This document shows, one piece after another, positions 51,666 through 57,335 of a DNA stretch of 57,335 bases. Position 1 is the stretch's first letter; each line of letters opens with the position of its first letter. The stretch lies in the NCBI GenBank assembly GCA_019116445.1, contig DXBP01000051.1, forward strand, positions 1 to 57,335, written 5' to 3'. Source of the DNA: Candidatus Gemmiger excrementigallinarum. Lineage in GTDB: Bacteria; Bacillota; Clostridia; Oscillospirales; Ruminococcaceae. Position numbers and translations under genes: made by a program. The notes below the pieces were generated by a model. That model was given only the letters and a program-made list of their open reading frames with translations, searched no databases and was not told the origin of the DNA.

Positions 51666-53441
51666 ATGACGAGGGGCAAACAATACAAAGGCTGGCTCTG
51701 GGTGCTGGCGCTGTTCGCGGTGTGCACGGTGGTGTACGGCCTGCTCAGCAGCTATCCCCGGGAACTGGCCGTCTACAGCGACGAGGTGCGCTATCTGGAT
51801 GTGGCCCGCAGCCTGTGGCAGGGCCGCGGCCTGCGGGTGCGCAATATGCCCAGCGATTACCAGAAAATTCTTTACCCGCTGTGCATCCTGCCCGCCCTGG
51901 CCTTACAAACCACCGCCGCCCAGATCACCGCCATCGGCTGGCTCAATGCCGCCTGGGCTTCCAGCGCCGTCTTCCCGGCCTATGCCCTGGCCCGGGCCAC
52001 CGGCCAGTCCCGCCGCCGCACGGCCTTCCTGGTGGGCATCACGGCGGTGCTGCCCACTTTGTCCGCTTGCGCCACCTTCATGAGCGAAACGGTGTTCCTG
52101 CCCCTCTCCCTGTGGCAGGTGTACTTCCTCTGGCGGGCCATGGCCGCCGGACCCCGCGCCCGCATCGGCTGGAGCGCCCTGGCCGGGGCCTGGTGCTGGC
52201 TGCTCTATCTTAATAAGGAAGTGGCCCTCTATTACCTCATCGCCTGGGCACTCCTGCGGGCCTGGGTCACCTGGCACGACCGCCGCAGCCAGCGTACCGA
52301 ACTGGCCAGCGTCGCCGCCATGCTGGGCGCTTTTGCCTTCTGCTTTGTGCTGGCCAAACTCACCCTCTTTGCGGGGCTGGGCAACTCCTATAACCAGACC
52401 GGCTGGATCACCGCCGAACAGTGGGCCTTTTTGCCCTTTGCGGTGGTCTGCGATGTGCTTTTTACCGTGCTGGCTTTCGGGGTGTTCCCGGTGCTCATCC
52501 CGCTGTGCGGTTTGCAGCGTCCCCGCCCCGGCACCGACCACCGCCGCAGCCAGCTGCCGCTGCTTCTGCTGCTGGCCCTGGGCATCGGCGTGGGGGTGGT
52601 GGCCTGGAGCATCACCGTGCGGGAGGACCTGGGCTCGCCGTCCCCCCGGCAGCACATGCGGTACCTGGAACCCCTGCTGATCCCGCTGCTGCTGGTGACC
52701 ATGGATGCCCTGGACGGCGCCCTGACCCCGGTGCGCCGCCGGGTGCTGGCAGCCCTCACCGCCCTGTGGGGTGTGGGCTTCCTGGTCTTTTGCCGGGACA
52801 TCGGCCCCGGCGCCGGGGACAACACCTTTTTGCAGTGGTTCGACTTCGTGGCCGACCGGCTGGACCGCCTGCCGGGGCTGGGTTTTGACGGTTGGCTGCT
52901 GGTCTGGCGCATCGTTATTGTGCTGGGCGCCGCCGTGCTGGGGGTGGTCCTGGTACGGCGCAAGGCCCGGCGGGGTCTGGCGGTGGCCGCCCTGGCGCTC
53001 TGCGTGCTCTGCTATGCCGGGGAATGGCGCATCAACCGCTGGACCTACGGCGTGGAGGAAGAAACCGTGCAGGCTGCCAGCGCCCTGAACGATTCCCTCA
53101 AGACCCTGGACGGCACCGTGCTGTTTATCCCCAACGGTGTGCGCCAGCGGGACAGCCAGCTCATTGATACCTACATCGACCGGGACGTTTACCTCTGCGA
53201 GTATGAAACGCTGGAAACCTCGGGCTTCCTGGAGGACGGCGTGCTGGACCTTGCCGCCGAGGCCCCCGGCCCCGAATACCCCGGCCGTCCCTATGAGGAC
53301 CTCACCGGCGCGGACTGGGTCCTCGTTTCCGACGGGGTGCCCCTGGACACCGCCGGACTGGAACCTTCGGGCATTGCCTGCCCCGCGGGGTATACCCTGT
53401 GGCGCAATCCCACACCGGCCCACGTGGCCTTTGCGGGGTAA
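51666..53441 (+). CDS. ArnT/PMT-like membrane glycosyltransferase
   Basis: 591 residues with 10-13 membrane helices followed by a soluble C-terminal domain (about 465-591). After the first helix the loop reads YSDEVRYLDVARSLWQGRGL. Its acidic pair and downstream Arg fit the first extracytoplasmic loop of GT-C transferases that use lipid-linked sugars. A second loop has NKEVALYYL, and HMRYLEPLLIPLLL is a family-like late motif. It may glycosylate wall polymer or protein; the donor is unknown. GGAGG lies 11 nt before ATG 51666. The open frame before this start lacks an SD. Confidence 0.75.
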   Translation: MTRGKQYKGWLWVLALFAVCTVVYGLLSSYPRELAVYSDEVRYLDVARSLWQGRGLRVRNMPSDYQKILYPLCILPALALQTTAAQITAIGWLNAAWASSAVFPAYALARATGQSRRRTAFLVGITAVLPTLSACATFMSETVFLPLSLWQVYFLWRAMAAGPRARIGWSALAGAWCWLLYLNKEVALYYLIAWALLRAWVTWHDRRSQRTELASVAAMLGAFAFCFVLAKLTLFAGLGNSYNQTGWITAEQWAFLPFAVVCDVLFTVLAFGVFPVLIPLCGLQRPRPGTDHRRSQLPLLLLLALGIGVGVVAWSITVREDLGSPSPRQHMRYLEPLLIPLLLVTMDALDGALTPVRRRVLAALTALWGVGFLVFCRDIGPGAGDNTFLQWFDFVADRLDRLPGLGFDGWLLVWRIVIVLGAAVLGVVLVRRKARRGLAVAALALCVLCYAGEWRINRWTYGVEEETVQAASALNDSLKTLDGTVLFIPNGVRQRDSQLIDTYIDRDVYLCEYETLETSGFLEDGVLDLAAEAPGPEYPGRPYEDLTGADWVLVSDGVPLDTAGLEPSGIACPAGYTLWRNPTPAHVAFAG

Positions 53442-53482
53442 AAAAATCACAGGATTTGCAAAGTTCTGCCGCGGCTTCGTTC

Positions 53483-53511
53483 TTTACAACGCCGCCCAAA
53501 TACGGTACAAT
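53483..53511 (+). promoter_or_regulatory. Promoter of nfnA-nfnB
   Basis: TTTACA (53483-53488), 17 nt and TACAAT (53506-53511). Confidence 0.65.
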
Positions 53512-53550
53512 AAAAGGAACAACCAAAAACAAAGAGAAGGAGAGATCGCT

Positions 53551-54393
53551 TTGTTCACCATCATGAAACGGCGGGAACTGAACCCCACCGTCACCGAACT
53601 GTGGATTCATGCGCCGCTCATCGCCAAGAAGGCGAAGGCCGGCCAGTTCATCATTGTGCGCGCCAAGGAGGACTCCGAGCGCATCCCCCTGACCATTGCC
53701 GGCTTTGACCCCGAGGCAGGCACCGTGTCCATCATCTTCCAGGTGGTGGGCGCCGGCACCATGGAGCTGAACACCCTCAAAGAGGGCGAGGCTGTCCATG
53801 ACTTCGTCGGCCCCCTGGGCAAGGCGACCGAGATCGAAGGGCTGAAGAACGTCTGCGTGGTAGGCGGCGGCGTAGGCTGCGCCATCGCCCTGCCCGTGGC
53901 CCAGGCACTCCATGCCCAGGGCACCAAGGTCACCGGCATCGTCGGTTTCCGCAACAAGGACCTGGTCATTCTGGAGGACGAGTTCCGCGCCTGCTGTGAT
54001 GAGTTCATCATCATGACCGACGACGGCTCCTACGGCGAGAAGGGCGTTGTCACCGCCCCGCTGGAACAGAAGATCGTGGAGGGCGCCAACTTTGACGAGG
54101 TCATCGCCATCGGCCCGCTGATCATGATGAAATTCGTGGTCAAGACCACCAAACCCCATAACGTCAAGACCGTGGTTTCCATGAACCCCATCATGGTGGA
54201 CGGCACCGGTATGTGCGGCGGCTGCCGCCTGACCGTGGGCGGCAAGACCAAGTTCGCCTGCGTGGACGGCCCCGACTTTGACGGTTTTGAAGTGGATTTT
54301 GACGAAGCCATGCACCGCGGCACGATGTACAAGCCCTTTGAGGCCCACGCCCGGGACGCCCAGTGCAATCTGCTGAAACAGGAGGTGCAGTGA
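53551..54393 (+). CDS. nfnA: NfnA-type FAD/NAD-binding subunit of ferredoxin:NADP oxidoreductase
   Basis: 280-residue ferredoxin-reductase-like subunit. With NfnB it bifurcates electrons among NADH, NADPH and ferredoxin; the same family is also annotated as sulfide dehydrogenase or dihydroorotate-dehydrogenase-like. Seen: RIPLTIAGFDPEAGTVSIIF (FAD domain), CVVGGGVGCAIALPVAQAL (NAD-binding loop), and a C-terminal [2Fe-2S] site MCGGCRLTV with a further Cys in FACVDGP. TTG 53551 is chosen because it has AAGGAG about 10 nt upstream and restores the family N-terminus (FTIMKRRELNP). The longer open frame belongs to the preceding gene's region. Confidence 0.9.
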   Translation: MFTIMKRRELNPTVTELWIHAPLIAKKAKAGQFIIVRAKEDSERIPLTIAGFDPEAGTVSIIFQVVGAGTMELNTLKEGEAVHDFVGPLGKATEIEGLKNVCVVGGGVGCAIALPVAQALHAQGTKVTGIVGFRNKDLVILEDEFRACCDEFIIMTDDGSYGEKGVVTAPLEQKIVEGANFDEVIAIGPLIMMKFVVKTTKPHNVKTVVSMNPIMVDGTGMCGGCRLTVGGKTKFACVDGPDFDGFEVDFDEAMHRGTMYKPFEAHARDAQCNLLKQEVQ

Positions 54394-54395
54394 TC

Positions 54396-55793
54396 ATGCC
54401 CAACATGGACCCGAAAAAATGCCCCATGCCCAGCCAGGAGCCCAACGTCCGCAACAAGAACTTCCAGGAAGTGGCCCTGGGCTACACCGCTGAAATGGCC
54501 GTGAACGAGGCCCAGCGCTGCCTGCAGTGCAAAAACCACCCCTGCCGCTCCGGCTGCCCGGTGGATATTGATATTCCCGGCTTCATCGCCCACGTTGCCA
54601 AGGGCGAATTTGAGGAAGCCTACAAGGTCATTGCCAAATCCAGCGCCCTGCCCGCCGTCTGCGGCCGCGTCTGCCCCCAGGAGAACCAGTGCGAGGGCAA
54701 GTGTGTCCGCGGCATCAAGGGTGAGCCGGTGGGCATCGGCCGTCTGGAACGCTTCGTGGCCGACTGGTACCGTGAAAACGTACATACCAAGCCCGAAATG
54801 CCCACCCCCAACGGCCACAAGGTGGCGGTCATCGGCGCCGGTCCTTCCGGCCTGACGGTGGCCGGCGACCTGGCCAAGATGGGCTACAAGGTCACCGTGT
54901 ATGAAGCCCTGCACGTGGCCGGCGGCGTGCTGATGTACGGCATCCCCGAGTTCCGTCTGCCCAAGGACATCGTCCAGCACGAGGTGGAGGGCCTGAAGGA
55001 ACTGGGCGTGGACATCGAGTGCAACATGGTCATCGGTAAGGTGCTGACCATCGACGAACTGATGAACGACTACGGCTTCGAGGCCGTGTATGTGGCGTCC
55101 GGTGCCGGTCTGCCCCGGTTCATGGGCATCCCCGGCGAGAGCCTGAACGGCGTCTACTCCGCCAACGAGTACCTGACCCGCGTCAACCTGATGAAGGCCT
55201 ACAAGGAAGATTCCCACACCCCCATCATGAAGTCCAAGGCTGTGGCCGTGGTGGGCGGCGGCAACGTGGCCATGGATGCCGCCCGCTGTGCCAAGCGCCT
55301 GGGCGCCGAAACCGTCTACATCGTCTACCGCCGCGGCATGGCCGAGCTGCCTGCCCGTAAGGAGGAAGTGGAGCACGCCGAGGAGGAAGGCATCATCTTC
55401 AAGACGCTGACCAACCCCGTGGAAGTGCTGGGCGACGAGAACGGTTGGGTCAAGGGTATGACCTGCGTGGAGATGGAACTGGGCGAGCCCGATGAATCCG
55501 GCCGCCGCCGTCCCATCGTGAAGGAAGGCAGCGAGTTCACCCTGGAAGTGGATACCATGATCATGGCCCTGGGCACCAGCCCCAACCCGCTGATCCGTTC
55601 CACCACCCCGGGTCTGGATGCCGACCGTCACGGCTGCCTGATCACCAACGGCCCCGACGGCCTGACCAGCCGCCCCTTCGTCTACGCCGGCGGCGACGCC
55701 GTCACCGGTGCGGCCACCGTCATTCTGGCCATGGGCGCCGGCAAGGAAGCCGCCAAGGCCATCGACAAGGCCCTGAAAGAAAAGGAACAGTAA
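54396..55793 (+). CDS. nfnB: NfnB-type NADPH-binding subunit (GltA family)
   Basis: 465-residue iron-sulfur flavoprotein, the large subunit of the NADH-dependent ferredoxin:NADP oxidoreductase; it is also similar to the small subunit of glutamate synthase. The N-terminal part carries two [4Fe-4S] motifs, RCLQCKNHPCRSGCPV and CGRVCPQENQCEGKC. The FAD motif VIGAGPSGLTVAGDLA and the NADPH motif VVGGGNVAMDAARCAKRLGA follow, and the family end is YAGGDAVTGAATVILAMGAG. GGAGG lies 10 nt before ATG 54396. It is coupled to nfnA. No glutamate synthase large subunit is nearby, which favours the Nfn role. Confidence 0.9.
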   Translation: MPNMDPKKCPMPSQEPNVRNKNFQEVALGYTAEMAVNEAQRCLQCKNHPCRSGCPVDIDIPGFIAHVAKGEFEEAYKVIAKSSALPAVCGRVCPQENQCEGKCVRGIKGEPVGIGRLERFVADWYRENVHTKPEMPTPNGHKVAVIGAGPSGLTVAGDLAKMGYKVTVYEALHVAGGVLMYGIPEFRLPKDIVQHEVEGLKELGVDIECNMVIGKVLTIDELMNDYGFEAVYVASGAGLPRFMGIPGESLNGVYSANEYLTRVNLMKAYKEDSHTPIMKSKAVAVVGGGNVAMDAARCAKRLGAETVYIVYRRGMAELPARKEEVEHAEEEGIIFKTLTNPVEVLGDENGWVKGMTCVEMELGEPDESGRRRPIVKEGSEFTLEVDTMIMALGTSPNPLIRSTTPGLDADRHGCLITNGPDGLTSRPFVYAGGDAVTGAATVILAMGAGKEAAKAIDKALKEKEQ

Positions 55794-55805
55794 AAACTGC
55801 CACCC

Positions 55806-55835
55806 ATCCCGCACTGAGAGGTGCGGGATTTTTTT
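55806..55835 (+). terminator. Terminator of nfnA-nfnB
   Basis: ATCCCGCAC-tgagag-GTGCGGGAT followed by TTTTTTT. Confidence 0.9.
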
Positions 55836-55915
55836 GGCGCTGCGCTTGCAATAGGGGAACGGTCCCGCACGGCGCAAAGGTTCTTTCGATTTTGGCCCCG
55901 CAGGAGGGGGCTTCC

Positions 55916-57046
55916 ATGTATCATCCGTTTTTTCAGTTTTTCCTGCCCCGGGTGGGCCAGGCTGCTCTGGCGGTGGTGCTGTATCTGAACTTTCTACAGA
56001 TGCCGCCCCTGGAATGGCTGGCCCCCTGGCCGCTGCTCTACTACGGCCTGCCCCTGCTGCTGGTGGCCCTGCTGGGCTGGCTGGCACGGGACCCCCTGGG
56101 CCTGGGCATCGTGCTGGTGGGGTATCTCACGGCGCTGTACTGCGCGGGCAACCTGGCGGGCTTTGCCGCCCGGCTGCTGGGCGGTCCGGTGTGGCAGCTC
56201 TGGCGGGCCCTGTGGCTGGACGGTCTGACCCCCTGGCTGCTCACCGCCCTCATCTGGTGGTGGGGCCGCCACCGGGCGCTGCACCTGTGTACTACCCGCT
56301 ACCACCTGACAACGGAAAAACCGCTGCCCGGCGGCAAACTTACCATCGTGCAGGTCAGCGACCTTCACCCCAACCCCGCGGCTGCCATGCACAGCGGCCG
56401 CATCCCCGAACTGCGCGCCAAAATCGAAGCCTGCCGCCCCGACCTGCTGGTGTTCACCGGCGATATTTTTGACGAATACACCGCGCCGGAGGAATTTGCC
56501 GCCTTCTGTGCGCTGTTCGGGCAGCTGCAGGCACCCCTGGGCAAGTATTACGTGCTGGGCAACCACGACCTGTTCCACCACTGGCGGGAACCCAGCTTTG
56601 ACCGCGCCGCCCTGGAACAGGCCATGGCGAAGGCCGGGGTGCGCATCCTGGAGGACACCGACGTGCTAGTGCAGGGGGTGCGCATTGTGGGCCGCAAAGA
56701 TTACCTCTACACCGGCGGGCGGCGGTTCACGGCCGCCGAACTGCAGCCCGAAGGCCCCGACGGCCACTACACGGTCTGGCTGGACCACGAACCCCGGGAT
56801 TTCAAGAACGCCGCCGCGGCAGGCGCCGACCTGATTTTGAGCGGCCACACCCACGGCGGCCAGGTCTGGCCCGCGGGGGCGGTGGGCATGGCCGCCCGCA
56901 ACGAGCGCAACTACGGCAAAAAGCGGGTGGGAGCCCGCTGCACGGCCATCGTCAGCGGCGGCACCGGCACCTGGGGCTACCGCCTGCGCACCCAGGGCAA
57001 AACCGAGATCGTCTGCGTGGAGGTAACCGGGCAGGCTGCCAGGTGA
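55916..57046 (+). CDS. Membrane-anchored metallophosphoesterase (YaeI-like)
   Basis: 376 residues. Three to four N-terminal membrane helices (to about 120) precede a calcineurin-like phosphoesterase domain. Metal-site motifs are VSDLHPN, FTGDIFDE, LGNHDLFHH and SGHTHGGQVW. Related membrane-anchored enzymes such as YaeI/YkuE act on lipids or envelope phosphates, so an envelope substrate is likely but unproven. The first motif ends HPN in place of the usual H. AGGAGGGGGC lies just before ATG 55916. Confidence 0.9.
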   Translation: MYHPFFQFFLPRVGQAALAVVLYLNFLQMPPLEWLAPWPLLYYGLPLLLVALLGWLARDPLGLGIVLVGYLTALYCAGNLAGFAARLLGGPVWQLWRALWLDGLTPWLLTALIWWWGRHRALHLCTTRYHLTTEKPLPGGKLTIVQVSDLHPNPAAAMHSGRIPELRAKIEACRPDLLVFTGDIFDEYTAPEEFAAFCALFGQLQAPLGKYYVLGNHDLFHHWREPSFDRAALEQAMAKAGVRILEDTDVLVQGVRIVGRKDYLYTGGRRFTAAELQPEGPDGHYTVWLDHEPRDFKNAAAAGADLILSGHTHGGQVWPAGAVGMAARNERNYGKKRVGARCTAIVSGGTGTWGYRLRTQGKTEIVCVEVTGQAAR

Positions 57047-57056
57047 AAATTTGCAC

Positions 57057-57089
57057 AAAAATCCCGCGCCGTTCCGGCGCGGGATTTTT
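57057..57089 (+). terminator. Terminator after the phosphoesterase gene
   Basis: AAAAATCCCGCGCC-gttcc-GGCGCGGGATTTTT, a perfect 14-bp stem. Confidence 0.9.
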
Positions 57090-57183
57090 GCGCAGTTTTA
57101 TGGAAAAAAGTGGGCGATAGCTTCGTTTTTGGGCGGTGAAAGGGTACACTAAGTAAAAATTCCGGAAAGGGGAATCCTTTTTT

Positions 57184-57335
57184 ATGATATTACAAGATTT
57201 CTGCGATTGGATGCAGGCCCGGGAATACAGCGCCGGGACCATTGAGAAATACAGCCGTGACGTAGAACGTTTTTTCCGTGAAACCCACGCACCGTCTGTT
57301 CCCGATAAACAGACGGTGGCCGACTGGCGGGACAG
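57184..57335 (+). CDS. Tyrosine recombinase/integrase, 3' end outside window
   Basis: The first 50 residues fit the N-terminal core-binding (SAM-like) domain of XerC/D-type and phage tyrosine recombinases: MILQDFCDWMQAREYSAGTI, EKYSRDVERFF, VADWRD. The catalytic RHRHY domain lies beyond the window, so it could be a chromosome dimer resolvase, an element integrase or an inversion recombinase. AAAGGGG lies 12 nt before the ATG. An 11-bp inverted repeat (57290-57318) lies inside the coding region. Confidence 0.8.
   Translation, partial: MILQDFCDWMQAREYSAGTIEKYSRDVERFFRETHAPSVPDKQTVADWRD
57290..57318. repeat. 11-bp inverted repeat inside recombinase gene
   Basis: CACCGTCTGTT, 7-nt spacer CCCGATA, AACAGACGGTG. 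Perfect arms with a 7-nt centre resemble a tyrosine-recombinase core site in size, although it lies within codons. Confidence 0.5.

Noticed and set aside
54396-55793. Glutamate synthase small subunit
   Set aside because: Similarity exists, but pairing with the FAD/NAD subunit and the absence of a large glutamate synthase subunit favour NfnB.

Overview
The window reads as chromosomal DNA of a high-GC, strictly anaerobic Firmicute. Most of it is roughly 60-65% G+C by eye, with strong AAGGAGG ribosome binding sites, TTGACA/TATAAT-type promoters and many hairpin-plus-T-run terminators. The SCIFF peptide with its radical-SAM maturase, the NfnAB-type electron-bifurcating pair, a thioredoxin reductase without NADPH motifs, PadR + DUF1700 and CobW/DUF1980 genes point to class Clostridia. 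The Oscillospiraceae (Faecalibacterium / Subdoligranulum / Gemmiger type) are my best guess. This placement is inference; no search was run.

Layout. 1-1.9 kb: 3' part of a large serine recombinase, followed by an unexplained multi-helix stem structure between two terminators. 1.9-3.8 kb: a DUF1349 protein, a MATE exporter with an internal deletion behind an intact promoter and a 20-bp leader hairpin, and a chloramphenicol-acetyltransferase 3' fossil. 3.8-8.7 kb (minus): response regulator, histidine kinase, ABC ATPase and FtsX-type permease, with a direct repeat at the transporter promoter. 9.1-21.7 kb: one 4188-codon wall-anchored adhesin with tandem CnaB-like modules, lower in G+C than its surroundings. 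21.8-24.6 kb: a NimA-like flavoprotein and a polytopic membrane protein. 24.7-29.3 kb: ECF sigma factor, membrane protein, ABC ATPase and two paralogous ABC-2 permeases. 29.3-30 kb: repeat-rich spacer. 30-35.7 kb: cytidylate-kinase-like protein and two successive polar amino acid ABC importers. 36-38.8 kb (minus): thioredoxin, thioredoxin reductase, M32 carboxypeptidase. 38.9-42.5 kb: glycosyltransferase, zinc-ribbon membrane protein, split LysO exporter, and an unknown protein behind a twin-operator promoter. 42.6-46.8 kb: M24 aminopeptidase and a metal-homeostasis pair (His/Cys-rich CobW GTPase and a P-loop-DUF1980 fusion). 47.2-49 kb (minus): scfB-scfA. 49-50.3 kb: a DnaA-box-like cluster, PadR and DUF1700. 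50.3-57.3 kb: anchored secreted protein, GT-C-like membrane protein, nfnA-nfnB, metallophosphoesterase, and the start of a tyrosine recombinase.

The most novel material is between genes. A hairpin-rich element occurs twice in the same orientation (29.45-29.83 and 46.92-47.13 kb). Its main hairpin keeps an identical 13-nt loop while the stem arms differ and still pair, as expected for a conserved RNA structure. A second family of short palindromes followed by a CRAAGAAACTC-like tail recurs at least seven times, and its palindrome arms also co-vary.

All family names come from reading motifs by eye. No alignment, HMM search, folding program or GC calculation was run.
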